NCBI GenBank assembly: GCA_910584155.1
Contig: CAJTYG010000007.1
Coordinates: 1 to 64,000, forward strand
Length of the DNA: 64,000 nt
Origin: an uncultured Christensenella sp.
GTDB lineage: Bacteria; Bacillota; Clostridia; Christensenellales; CAG-917
Direction of reading: 5' to 3'
Shown: positions 16,568 through 24,217 of the stretch, in pieces
Numbering within the stretch: position 1 is the stretch's first letter
How the letters are laid out: every line of letters starts with the position of its first letter
Translations under genes and position numbers: made by a program
The notes under the pieces: generated by a model
Told to the model about the DNA's origin: nothing
What the model saw: the letters and a program-made list of their open reading frames with translations, nothing else
Databases searched by the model: none

Positions 16568-16590
16568 GCACTCCGAAAGGAGTGCTTTTT
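16568..16590 (+). terminator. Rho-independent terminator of the phage head cluster
   Basis: GCACTCC-GAAA-GGAGTGC followed by TTTTT, seven bases after the stop codon. A GNRA tetraloop on a perfect 7-bp stem makes it a strong site and marks the end of the cluster. Confidence 0.9.
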
Positions 16591-16601
16591 GCGATTGGGT
16601 G

Positions 16602-16610
16602 TGATATAAT
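16602..16610 (+). promoter_or_regulatory. Extended -10 promoter of mnmM
   Basis: TGATATAAT is an extended -10 (TGn-TATAAT) that ends six bases before the mnmM ATG. No good -35 is visible, as expected for an extended -10 site, and no Shine-Dalgarno is present. Confidence 0.6.
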
Positions 16611-16616
16611 AAAATT

Positions 16617-17165
16617 ATGAACGCACTTTATTTAGTACATGAGGTCATAAAAAAATTTGTCGGCGAGGGCAGTATATGTATCGACGCTACGGCAGGTAGG
16701 GGATACGACACGGCGTATCTTTGCTCGCTGGCGGGCAAAAGCGGCAAGACCATCGCATTTGACGTGCAGGAAGAGGCTATAAACAGCACAAGAAAGCTGC
16801 TTGATGAAAGAGGTCTTTGCGCAGAATTGGTGCTCGGCTCGCACGAACATATGGCGGACTATGCAGACGAGGAAACTGTCGATTGCATAGTTTTCAATCT
16901 GGGATATCTGCCCAAAGGAAACCATGCCATTTATACGCATTTTGACAGCACAAAAAAGGCGATAGAGGCAGGGCTGAAGCTGCTTAAAAGGGGCGGGCTG
17001 ATGTGCGTCAGCATTTATTACGGCGGCGACAGCGGATATGAAGAAAAAGACGCTCTGCTGCCTTATCTAAAGGGCTTGGACGATGAAAAATATCAGGTCA
17101 TAGCAAGCTTCTTTTATAACTGGAAAAAGGACCCGCCTATACCGGTGTTTATTATTAAAAATTGA
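16617..17165 (+). CDS. mnmM: tRNA wobble-uridine methyltransferase MnmM (YtqB family)
   Basis: 182 residues, close to the ~190 of B. subtilis YtqB. A SAM-binding motif I (CIDATAGRGYDTAYLCSLAG) and the family signature VFNLGYLPKGNHAIYT are both present, then a C-terminal motor of KRGGLMCVSIYYGGDSGYEE. MnmM methylates the 5-aminomethyl group of 2-thiouridine at position 34 of some tRNAs. The gene stands alone after the phage terminator with its own promoter. The start is the ATG six bases after TATAAT, apparently leaderless. Confidence 0.85.
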   Translation: MNALYLVHEVIKKFVGEGSICIDATAGRGYDTAYLCSLAGKSGKTIAFDVQEEAINSTRKLLDERGLCAELVLGSHEHMADYADEETVDCIVFNLGYLPKGNHAIYTHFDSTKKAIEAGLKLLKRGGLMCVSIYYGGDSGYEEKDALLPYLKGLDDEKYQVIASFFYNWKKDPPIPVFIIKN

Positions 17166-17575
17166 CGGGAATGTGAGTGTATAAAGAGTGTACGTCGTGT
17201 AATTTAAATGAAATAGCCCCCTCTTTCCGGTCTCGCCGTTACTATAACCCCATCAAACAGGGGCGTTTGACGGGGACCCCGTTCTCCCCCACTCAAACTT
17301 AGATGCGTGCGGTAGCTCGCTCTTTCTCTACATATATTTTTCGTCGTTCGTGGGGGCGACAAGACGCAATTGGGCTTCGCCAACAATTGCTATTCCGTCA
17401 CTACGTTCCTTACGGTCTGCGCAAACAGCCAACACCCTCTCATTATTTCACTCGTTCACGGGCATAAAAACAACACTTGCCCGTTCACTTGTACTAAGAG
17501 CGTGCTTGACACTCAATTTAGCGCTCGCCGTTGCGAGCGCTTGTTCTAAGCTTCGCAATGAGTTTGCGTTAGTTT
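17166..17575. other. Intergenic DNA without a gene
   Basis: No credible reading frame. The stretch carries short inverted repeats, such as a CCCC-tcaaac-aGGGG core near 17250 and AGCGCTCGCCG-ttg-CGAGCGCT near 17520-17548, and looks like decayed repeat material continuous with the palindromic repeats that follow. Confidence 0.5.
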
Positions 17576-17720
17576 ACAATCCCCTCACCGCTCCGCTTAC
17601 GCTTTGCGGAGCTCCCCTTACTAAGGGGAGCCTTGAAGAGGTTTTATGTTTTGATAAAAGGATAAAAGTTTAATATGGGGTGTGCGTTCTGGATTGCTTC
17701 GGCAAAGCCTCGCAATGACG
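17576..17720 (+). repeat. Composite palindromic repeat (family A, GCGGAG hairpin version, plus family B)
   Basis: Family A (17576-17632) has fixed arms, CAATCCCCTCA and CTCCCCTTACTAAGGGGAG, around a CCGCTCCGC...GCGGAG inner hairpin. Family B (17688-17720) is TCTGGATTGCTTCGG followed by GCCTCGCAATGACG. The whole unit, including the spacer, recurs at 19420-19558 with a different inner hairpin. Confidence 0.75.
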
Positions 17721-17756
17721 AATAAAAAGTGCAACAGCATTTATTAGATATTTTGC

Positions 17757-17783
17757 AAAAGCGGGAATTGACTTCCCGCTTTT
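17757..17783. terminator. Terminator-like hairpin
   Basis: AAAAGCGGGAA-TTGAC-TTCCCGCTTTT, symmetrical and able to act on both strands. No gene ends close by; it may be a relic or part of the repeat field. Confidence 0.45.
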
Positions 17784-17810
17784 GCACTTATGCGCACGCA
17801 GTGCGTTACA

Positions 17811-17931
17811 CCAAACAAAGCATTGTGCGGAATGATGTTTGAGTTTACAATGTCAATCCGAGTTGATAGCAAACAAGGCTTTGTGCGGTAGCGGCGAGCA
17901 AATCAAGTCAAGGCGAACGATTGCTTGCTGA
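17811..17931 (+). repeat. Family C intergenic repeat, full copy
   Basis: Contains two related cores, CCAAACAAAGCATTGTGCGG and CAAACAAGGCTTTGTGCGG, with TGATAG between them, and a tail AATCAAGTCAAGGCGAACGA. Related copies lie at 26125-26203 and, inverted, at 37525-37624 and 37868-37920. Confidence 0.65.
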
Positions 17932-17946
17932 ATTAGGCATTTCACA

Positions 17947-18052
17947 TCCCCCCCCCTAGTCTGCTGCGCAGACAGCTCCCCTTGCTAAGGGGAGCCTAAG
18001 AAATTGCAAGCTATCGAAGCCAAACACGTCGATTTGCGAGCATTCGGCGCAA
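17947..18052 (+). repeat. Family A repeat, CTGCGCAG hairpin version, with 50-base tail
   Basis: The inner hairpin is GTCTGCTGCGCAGACAG. The tail from TAAGAAATTGCAAGCTATCG to CATTCGGCGCAA is shared with the copy at 26818-26913, so the two form a ~100-base dispersed duplication. Confidence 0.7.
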
Positions 18053-18062
18053 GATTTATATA

Positions 18063-18091
18063 TTGACTTATATTTTTATATATTATAAAAT
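18063..18091 (+). promoter_or_regulatory. Putative promoter of the lipoprotein gene
   Basis: TTGACT (18063-18068), 17 bases, TAAAAT (18086-18091), in very AT-rich DNA 65 bases upstream of the start codon. Confidence 0.5.
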
Positions 18092-18155
18092 ATATATTAT
18101 AAACTATGAATGTGTGCTCTTAATTGCAGTTTGCAAAGCAGAGTCGGGTGAAAAC

Positions 18156-19391
18156 ATGAGAAAAAAACTTAGTCTTGCGCTTACGCTCCTCATTATAACG
18201 GCATCCTGCCTTGTGACGTTTTGCGCTTGCAACAAAAAACATAGCGACGTTTCCTTGCAAACGGGCGGAAGACCTGATTTGAATTCTATTATTTCTCAGG
18301 ACAGCTTAAATACCGTCAACGCCGCAATGCTCGACACTGCTACGGAGGATCAGAAAAAAGACGCAGTTATGCTGTTGTTTGACATCGCAAACGGCAGCCG
18401 TCAGAATACGCATACCTCGCTTATGCTGCAAAACAGCAACGCAGGTATTTCGCTCGGCGACGTGATTATGCACGGCTTTAACCTCAAATACGGCGACAAA
18501 TGGTACTATCAGCTTGCGACGCAGGCTACGTCGTCGGTACCTCTGTTTGAGGCGCTTATGAGCGAAATTGCGGGACTTTTGAAAATCGCTTATACGAAGG
18601 GCGACGGCACATATCACTATACTGTGATTAAGGGCTCGTCGTCGGAGTGCGACTGTACGGTGGAAACCTTCCCTTACGCTACGTTTGTCGTGACGGGCGC
18701 TCCGAAGGTCTATAACGAAGCCGACTTCAAAACCGAGCTGCACTATCTTAGCAGTATGCACGAGATAAACAATATGAAATTCCGCAAAGAGATAATTGCG
18801 GACGGCGCAACTGTGTCCTATGACAGCGAAAAGCATTTCTATACGGTGGAATTTTCCGTCGATATGGATGCCGACGGGGATATGCTCGCCGAATGGTTTG
18901 CGTTGCCTAAAGAGGATATGGCTGTTGGCGGGCAGGTGCTTGAGTATTACAACAGCTACAGCGCAGTGCTCGAGGTGTGGGACAACGGATACGCAAAGTC
19001 GTTTAAGTCATATTCGGACAGGGAAGCGGGACTTGGCAGCGGCAAGCCCGTCGATGAGTTTGAATACCTTTGGGACGAGAATGAAATACTTGCGCTGCTG
19101 AAGCAGGATAAGGGCATAATCGTGCACGATTCGCTCACAAGCATAGAGGACTACGTTGAGTATTACAGCGAACCCGAGCTTGTCAAGGCAAGGCTTAGCG
19201 CACTTAAGATCGCAGGCATTGTGATAGGCTGCGTCATAGTTGTCATAATCGTGTTGATAATTGTCTTCGAGGTGCTGATAAGCAAAGGAAAATTTCCGAA
19301 AATATCCGCAAGAAGAGAGGCTAAAAAGCAAAAGCGCCTTGCCAAAAAGATGAAAAAAAGAGGCATTACCGTCGAGGTCGAAGAAGAATAA
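18156..19391 (+). CDS. Putative lipoprotein with a second, C-terminal membrane anchor
   Basis: 411 residues from ATG 18156; an upstream in-frame extension to 18063 is not membrane-signal-like. The N-terminus has a signal peptide with a weak lipobox (TFCAC). The middle ~300 residues are secreted and beta-rich and match nothing I know. Near the end is a strong membrane helix (IAGIVIGCVIVVIIVLIIVF), followed by a very basic cytoplasmic tail (ARREAKKQKRLAKKMKKRG) and an acidic last few residues. So the protein may be held at both ends. GGTGAAAA precedes the ATG. It stands alone between repeat fields. Confidence 0.65.
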   Translation: MRKKLSLALTLLIITASCLVTFCACNKKHSDVSLQTGGRPDLNSIISQDSLNTVNAAMLDTATEDQKKDAVMLLFDIANGSRQNTHTSLMLQNSNAGISLGDVIMHGFNLKYGDKWYYQLATQATSSVPLFEALMSEIAGLLKIAYTKGDGTYHYTVIKGSSSECDCTVETFPYATFVVTGAPKVYNEADFKTELHYLSSMHEINNMKFRKEIIADGATVSYDSEKHFYTVEFSVDMDADGDMLAEWFALPKEDMAVGGQVLEYYNSYSAVLEVWDNGYAKSFKSYSDREAGLGSGKPVDEFEYLWDENEILALLKQDKGIIVHDSLTSIEDYVEYYSEPELVKARLSALKIAGIVIGCVIVVIIVLIIVFEVLISKGKFPKISARREAKKQKRLAKKMKKRGITVEVEEE

Positions 19392-19419
19392 GCTTATTTC
19401 TTGCAAAATGAGGCTTTTT

Positions 19420-19558
19420 ACAATCCCCTCAGTCTGCTGCGCAGACAGCTCCCCTTACTAAGGGGAGCCTTGAAGAGGCTTTATGCTTTGATAAAAAAAT
19501 AAAAGTTTAATATGGGGTGTACGTTCTGGATTGTTTCGGCAGTAGCCTCGCAATGACG
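19420..19558 (+). repeat. Composite palindromic repeat A + B (CTGCGCAG version)
   Basis: Near-identical to 17576-17720 over ~140 bases, including the spacer with TTTGATAAAA and TTTAATATGGGGTGT, but the inner hairpin is AGTCTGCTGCGCAGACAG instead of the GCGGAG type. It begins 28 bases after a stop codon. Confidence 0.75.
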
Positions 19559-19568
19559 ATGGGGTGGG

Positions 19569-19699
19569 ACAATCCCCTCACCGCTCCGCTTACGCTTTGC
19601 GGAGCTCCCCTTACTAAGGGGAGCCATAATACTGTGTAGGGCAGGGGCGTAAAATGGTTGAAAGGTCTGGATTGCTTCGGCAGTAGCCTCGCAATGACG
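19569..19699 (+). repeat. Composite palindromic repeat A (GCGGAG version) + B
   Basis: Family A at 19569-19625 and family B at 19666-19699 with a different spacer. It directly follows the previous composite, making a tandem pair that fills the gap before the GNAT gene. Confidence 0.7.
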
Positions 19700-19791
19700 A
19701 GGTGGCGGAAACGTCAAATTCGGAAGGTGCGGACAAAGACTGAATTTAACATATTCTGAATAATATACTGTATTTTTATGAAAGGATTTTT

Positions 19792-20298
19792 ATGGAAAAT
19801 GTGATAAGAAAATGGCGGCTGACGGACGCATATGATCTGTCGGTCGCTTTGTCAAATAAACGTGTTTTGGACAACCTCAGAGACGGGTTGCCTTATCCTT
19901 ATACGGTTAGCGACGGCGAAGATTTTATAAAAGCTATGCTTGATGCAGACGAAAACGACATTTTTGCTTTTGCCATTGTTGCGGACGGCAAGGCTGTAGG
20001 AAGTATCGCAGCTTACAGGCAGGGCAACATACACTCAAGGACTGCCGAGCTTGGATATTACGTTGCGCAGGAGTTTTGGGGCAGAGGACTTGCTACGGCG
20101 GCAGTGAAAGAAATTTGCGCATACGTGTTTGAAAACTCGGATATTATGCGCATTTATGCCGAGCCGTTTGCACGAAACGCCGCAAGCTGCCGTGTGCTTG
20201 AAAAAAGCGGCTTTTCACTTGAGGGTATTATGCGCAAAAATGCAGTCAAAAACGGAATTGTCGAGGATATGAAGCTTTATGCTTTGATAAAGGAATAG
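19792..20298 (+). CDS. GNAT family N-acetyltransferase (RimJ/RimL-like)
   Basis: 168 residues with AAAGGA upstream of the ATG. The acetyl-CoA-binding motif is EFWGRGLATAAVKEICAYVF (the R-G-L-A loop at ~96-99), preceded by the GNAT beta strands AVGSIAAYR and AELGYYVAQ. It ends with the usual AEPFARNAASCRVLEKSGF-type motif B and EGIMRKNAVKNG. The pattern matches the RimJ/RimL subgroup, which acetylates protein N-termini or small molecules; the actual substrate cannot be told. The gene is single, flanked by repeats on both sides. Confidence 0.88.
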   Translation: MENVIRKWRLTDAYDLSVALSNKRVLDNLRDGLPYPYTVSDGEDFIKAMLDADENDIFAFAIVADGKAVGSIAAYRQGNIHSRTAELGYYVAQEFWGRGLATAAVKEICAYVFENSDIMRIYAEPFARNAASCRVLEKSGFSLEGIMRKNAVKNGIVEDMKLYALIKE

Positions 20299-20302
20299 GG
20301 TG

Positions 20303-20370
20303 ACAATCCCCTCACCGCCTCATCACACGGGGGTGTGAATTCGGCAGAGCTCCCCTTGCTAAGGGGAGCC
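20303..20370 (+). repeat. Family A repeat, variant inner hairpin
   Basis: Outer arms as in the other copies, but the inner part is CCGCCTCATCACACGGGGGTGTGAATTCGG-like and longer; the same variant occurs at 37626-37692. Confidence 0.6.
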
Positions 20371-20391
20371 ATAATATGGTTTGCTTTTGTT

Positions 20392-20491
20392 CGTCATTGC
20401 GAGGCATTTACTGCCGAAGCAATCCAGATACTTCAACTATTTATGAGCATACATTCTGGATTGCTTTGTCGCTTCGCTCCTCGCAATGACG
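20392..20491. repeat. Two family B repeats in inverted orientation
   Basis: CGTCATTGCGAGG...AAGCAATCCAGA (20392-20428) faces TCTGGATTGCTT...CCTCGCAATGACG (20455-20491), making one large palindrome. The second copy has the longer GTCGCTTCGCTCC centre. Confidence 0.65.
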
Positions 20492-20535
20492 GGACGAAAA
20501 TCGGCGTCTTTGGCTTGCGATTGATTACAATTTTT

Positions 20536-20560
20536 AAGGCTCCCATTACAAGGGAGCCTT
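20536..20560. repeat. Solo hairpin of family A arms
   Basis: AAGGCTCCC-attacaa-GGGAGCCTT; the outer arms only, 56 bases past the end of the DUF885 gene. No T-run follows it on the minus strand, so terminator activity is doubtful. Confidence 0.45.
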
Positions 20561-20615
20561 AATTTGATATAGCTTTTAAATAAGTTGTTATTTTAGATAG
20601 TATTACTGTACGTTA

Positions 20616-22460
20616 TCACTTTTTTGAGGCGATATATTCGTTTGCAAGCTCATAGGCTCTTTCAACGGTGGGACCGAAACCCTCGGATAGAAGCTTGCCG
20701 TTGAATTCCACCTCATTGTAGGCGCTGCCGAGCTGCTGTCTTGCTTGGTCGTGGACGTCTATCATCACCAACATTCCGTAGCCGTAGGAAACATATATTG
20801 AAGGTTTTTCCATATAACCCTCAATTATTCTGACGGCGGTGTCCTCATCGTAGCCGTCGGCGACATATTCTGCGACTGTCTGTCCGAAATAATTGATGTT
20901 CATATCCATAAGCAAAGAGGATACGTAGCCTGCGATTATCTCGTTGGCGTTATATTGGCAGTAAAGCTTGAGCGCTTTGTTTTGCGTGCCGCTTGCTATG
21001 TGATTTAACAGCGCTAACTCGACGTACATCGCCCATCCCTCCGAGAAGGTGATGCAGCTGTTACAGTGTGTGATAAGGCTCAAATCGCTTTCCTTTGCGT
21101 TGACGTAGGCATAGAGGTGTCCCGGATAGCCCTCGTGTGCGATAGTCGCAAGCAGATTTGAGGGATCCTCCGTCATCTGATAGCCGTTTATTGTGATGCT
21201 TTCCACCGCATTTTCGTCGTCTAAGGGCGAGCGCAGATAGTAGGCGAGGGTTGATGTGATTTGCTCGACCGTGCTGTCGAGATATTTGAATTCTATCTGC
21301 GGTTGATTTTTCAGATCCGGTACGATAGATTTTGCGGCGGTCTTGAGATAGTCTAATAGCACTTGCGGATCGGACGAGTCAAGAAAAATCTTTTCGCCGT
21401 TGACGTATTTGTAAAACTCCTCATAGACGGCGGGCTCCGTATCCTGCAGGGCGTCTACGGTATCTTTCACGCCGTTCATTGCCGTTCTGTAGGACGTGTA
21501 TTTTTGATACAGCTCCACGTAAACGTCCCAAAGATCGGCAGACATCAAGCCCGTTTTTTGCTGGAAAAGCCACTGATAGTATGCTTTGCCTGCATCGCCG
21601 TAGCTTGCAAGATAGCTCTTTTGCGTTTTTTCTTCGGGATTTTTGTATGCCTCGAGACCTTGCGCCAAATCTCTTACGCCGACCATAAACTTCGTGGTGA
21701 GTGCCGTTTCAAAATCCGCTTTGTAGCTTTGCTTTGCCGTCTGCGACAGGAATGTGGCTTTGTCTAATTTGCTGTCGATGAAGGAGTAAAGATAATAGCT
21801 CTGTCCCTTTTGCAAAACGTCGTTGAGATAGTCCTGCATGGCGGTCACGGTGTAGTTGAAAAGGTGATAGCCCGCATTTTTTCTGTCACGTGCATAGTCG
21901 AGATAGGTCGCAAAGGCGTCCTTTGTGGAATTGGTGATCGAAAGCAGATCTCTTATGTCGTCCTCGGTCCTGAAAGCGTAGTTTTCCACTACGTCTGAAA
22001 AGTCCGCTACAAATCCGCCGTCGGCACTTATATACGAGCCGCCTATCAGCGAAAACGTCGCCGCATAAGGCGACTGATAATAGGCGAGATATGTGTTAAG
22101 GGCGTACCTCAGCGAGCGATAGGTGATTTTGTCCTTTTCACTATTAAGCTTTGAAAACTTTATCGTGTTTAGCAGTTGATTGTAATACTGCAGGGCGCTG
22201 CGTGCTCCCTCTATGCTCTCTTCCGTCACGGGCGAGTAGGAATACCAAGTTGTATCCACTTCCATTTCGCCTTTGTCTTTGAAATATACGTTCCAACCAA
22301 AGGCGTCGTCGCCCATAAACAGCGAGTAGGCAAGGCTGTCGGCTATGGCGTTGAGACGTGCCGATGCGTCAAAGTTGCAGCCCGCAAAGCCTACCGCTAC
22401 GCAGACCATCATAAGCACTACGCAAAGGACAAGTATGCCGAATCTTTTGCAATTTTTCAT
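20616..22460 (-). CDS. DUF885 family lipoprotein, putative metallopeptidase
   Basis: 614 residues from the ATG at 22460, chosen because GAGGA lies just upstream; an ATG 12 bases earlier is weaker. A signal peptide ends in the lipobox FAGC, so the protein is anchored on the outer face of the membrane. The DUF885 signature ATIAHEGYPGHLYAY at about residue 440 holds an HExxH-like zinc-binding motif (HEGYPGH), with ISEGWAMYVE-type residues (here TFSEGWAMYVELALL) downstream as the likely third ligand. The family is thought to be peptidases, with few characterised members. The gene is monocistronic, convergent with the GNAT gene and divergent from the DUF4180 gene. Confidence 0.88.
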   Translation of the reverse strand: MKNCKRFGILVLCVVLMMVCVAVGFAGCNFDASARLNAIADSLAYSLFMGDDAFGWNVYFKDKGEMEVDTTWYSYSPVTEESIEGARSALQYYNQLLNTIKFSKLNSEKDKITYRSLRYALNTYLAYYQSPYAATFSLIGGSYISADGGFVADFSDVVENYAFRTEDDIRDLLSITNSTKDAFATYLDYARDRKNAGYHLFNYTVTAMQDYLNDVLQKGQSYYLYSFIDSKLDKATFLSQTAKQSYKADFETALTTKFMVGVRDLAQGLEAYKNPEEKTQKSYLASYGDAGKAYYQWLFQQKTGLMSADLWDVYVELYQKYTSYRTAMNGVKDTVDALQDTEPAVYEEFYKYVNGEKIFLDSSDPQVLLDYLKTAAKSIVPDLKNQPQIEFKYLDSTVEQITSTLAYYLRSPLDDENAVESITINGYQMTEDPSNLLATIAHEGYPGHLYAYVNAKESDLSLITHCNSCITFSEGWAMYVELALLNHIASGTQNKALKLYCQYNANEIIAGYVSSLLMDMNINYFGQTVAEYVADGYDEDTAVRIIEGYMEKPSIYVSYGYGMLVMIDVHDQARQQLGSAYNEVEFNGKLLSEGFGPTVERAYELANEYIASKK

Positions 22461-22567
22461 ATGCTTCCTCATAAAAATAGTTTATAACTATATATAGAGT
22501 AATATGTTTGCAAAAAAATTACAATATTATTTTTGCGTTTTGTTATGCAAAATATAAAAGTTTTGGC

Positions 22568-22596
22568 TTGCCGTAAGCAAAATTTTATGATACAAT
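22568..22596 (+). promoter_or_regulatory. Putative sigma-A promoter of the DUF4180 gene
   Basis: TTGCCG (22568-22573), 17 bases, TACAAT (22591-22596). The predicted transcript start leaves a ~20-base leader that contains the AGGGTGAG ribosome site. Confidence 0.5.
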
Positions 22597-22621
22597 GACC
22601 AAAATTTTGCAGGGTGAGCAA

Positions 22622-22993
22622 ATGAAGACGGAAATAATCACAAAGAATAATATCAAAATTGCAAGCATCATCTCAAGCGACATCATATCCAATGCGCAAG
22701 CCGCAGTCGATTTGATGATGACAGTCAAATTTCAAAGCGATGTTAAAAATATAGTCATAGCAAAGGAACTGTTTGCGGATAGGTTTTTTGTTTTGAGCAG
22801 CGGACTCGCAGGCGAAATTTTGCAGAAGTTTGTAAATTATAACTTTTGCGTTGCCATTTACGGCGATTTTTCAAAATATACAAGCAAACCGCTTAAAGAC
22901 TTTATATATGAGAGCAATAACGGGCACAGTGTGTTTTTTGCAGATAGCTTGGATGACGCAGTTGAAAAAATTTTGAACAAAGCAACGCATTAA
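22622..22993 (+). CDS. DUF4180 domain protein
   Basis: 123 residues from ATG 22622 with AGGGTGAG upstream. The pattern FFVLSSGLAGEILQKFVNY and VAIYGDFSKYTSKPLKDFIY is the core of DUF4180, a small cytoplasmic domain often encoded next to regulators, of unknown function. It resembles the STAS-like anti-sigma-antagonist proteins in size and fold pattern. Its 3' end is 15 bases from the end of the convergent anti-sigma gene, but the two are on opposite strands, so no operon link is implied. Confidence 0.8.
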   Translation: MKTEIITKNNIKIASIISSDIISNAQAAVDLMMTVKFQSDVKNIVIAKELFADRFFVLSSGLAGEILQKFVNYNFCVAIYGDFSKYTSKPLKDFIYESNNGHSVFFADSLDDAVEKILNKATH

Positions 22994-23001
22994 AAGCGTT
23001 G
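22983..23001. terminator. Weak hairpin between convergent genes
   Basis: CAACGC-attaaaa-GCGTTG spans the 3' end of the DUF4180 gene. There is no long T-run, so a terminator role is only possible. Confidence 0.3.
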
Positions 23002-23007
23002 ATTTGA

Positions 23008-24216
23008 TCAGAAAACCATAATATCGTTATCGTAAAATATATATTGGTATTTTTTATTGCCGTTTTGATCTTTGATTTCACGTATGTGGAACACTCCTGT
23101 CGTTCCGTCGATGTTGTAGTGGACCTTTATCGATGTTTTGCTGTCCTTTACCTCACGCTCCACAATGTATTTGCCCTTGGACGTGCCGCTTCTGAATTCA
23201 AGCTCATATTCGGTTTCAACTTTATTGTTTTTGATTTCATTTTCAAACTCAACTGCAGTTTGTTCTATTAATACGCCGTTTACATAGATGGAATATACAT
23301 ATTCGGTTTCCGTTTCGCCATCCTCTACAGAGTATTCCTGCTCCATCTGGACGAAAGAGGTTTTGTCGTTTATGTCTGCGTAGGCACGGATTTTAAGCTC
23401 CGTTTCGGTTTCATCAGTTTCGGTTTCTTCGGAGCGTTCGCCTTCGAGGTGATAGGCCACGCCATCTATGACCATTACGCCTACGAGCCGATATTTGCTT
23501 TCGGCTTCTTTGTCGTCCTCGTCGTCTTCTTCGTCCTCCTCGTCTACATCTGCGTCTGCGTGAGTGTAAAGAGTTTCGGTGTAATACATAGTGTACTGTA
23601 CCGTTTTGCCGTTGATATCTTTTCCGCTTACCGTCATTTTTGTGGCATAATCGTATCTGCTGTCCGTATTGTTTTCGGTGACAGTGGATACTATGTCATC
23701 GCCGAGGAAGCTGTCCAGCGCCGTAAAATACTCGTTGAAACGTTTAGCTTGTCCTTTGACTTCGTCGTCGGATGCGGTGGTCAATGTGTTGTTTTCAGCT
23801 GCATAAACGATAGTATTGACTGTAGAAAAAGCTTTAATTGCCTCTGCAGGCATGGCGCTTCCCAATAATCTTACGCTCGATACTGCTCCCATTCCGTATA
23901 CGTCTTTTGTAGAAAGATTCGTATGGGGAGGGGACAAGGGAATACTATCTGCCGCCCTGCCGAAATTAAGCACAATGGTCAATACCAGAATCAAGCAAAG
24001 GATACAGGAAGCAAATGCGCTGAACATCCAGACGGCTTTACGCTTGTTTTTTGCAATGACTGCCGTGTTGCCTTGCTCGGCGACTTTCAAATTTAAGTCG
24101 CTATCATATGGCAACAAATTTTCCGACCGTGCAGCCGTTTTGATTTTGTCGAGCAGATTGGGCGTATATCGATCGGATTCATTTTTTATTTTTTTTTCAA
24201 TATCTTTTTGTTTCAT
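23008..24216 (-). CDS. Membrane-bound anti-sigma factor with extracytoplasmic sensor domain
   Basis: 402 residues. A cytoplasmic N-terminal ~60 residues (DRYTPNLLDKIKTAARSE, as in clostridial anti-sigma proteins) is followed by a single membrane helix (MFSAFASCILCLILVLTIVL). The outer domain begins with DVYGMGAVSSVRLLGSAMPA and contains an acidic stretch (DEEDEEDDEDDKEAESK) and a Thr/Glu repeat (ETETDETETELK). The gene starts one base after the stop of the ECF sigma gene, which supports translational coupling and the anti-sigma role. The last ~240 residues are almost the same as the lipoprotein encoded two genes upstream, with 349 identical bases. The ligand is unknown. Confidence 0.75.
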   Translation of the reverse strand: MKQKDIEKKIKNESDRYTPNLLDKIKTAARSENLLPYDSDLNLKVAEQGNTAVIAKNKRKAVWMFSAFASCILCLILVLTIVLNFGRAADSIPLSPPHTNLSTKDVYGMGAVSSVRLLGSAMPAEAIKAFSTVNTIVYAAENNTLTTASDDEVKGQAKRFNEYFTALDSFLGDDIVSTVTENNTDSRYDYATKMTVSGKDINGKTVQYTMYYTETLYTHADADVDEEDEEDDEDDKEAESKYRLVGVMVIDGVAYHLEGERSEETETDETETELKIRAYADINDKTSFVQMEQEYSVEDGETETEYVYSIYVNGVLIEQTAVEFENEIKNNKVETEYELEFRSGTSKGKYIVEREVKDSKTSIKVHYNIDGTTGVFHIREIKDQNGNKKYQYIFYDNDIMVF

Positions 24217-24217
24217 T

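Noticed and set aside
7437..16600. Prophage att sites flanking the phage head cluster
   Set aside because: I compared the flanks near 7380-7470 and 16560-16620 and saw no direct repeat or tRNA. The cluster may have arrived by another route or the ends have decayed.
17350..17673. 107-codon frame in the repeat field
   Set aside because: It runs through a family A palindrome and intergenic debris; composition and lack of a ribosome site argue against it.
17576..20560. CRISPR array
   Set aside because: Repeats are spaced irregularly, lie in both orientations, have internal palindromes and no equal-length unique spacers. No cas genes are present.
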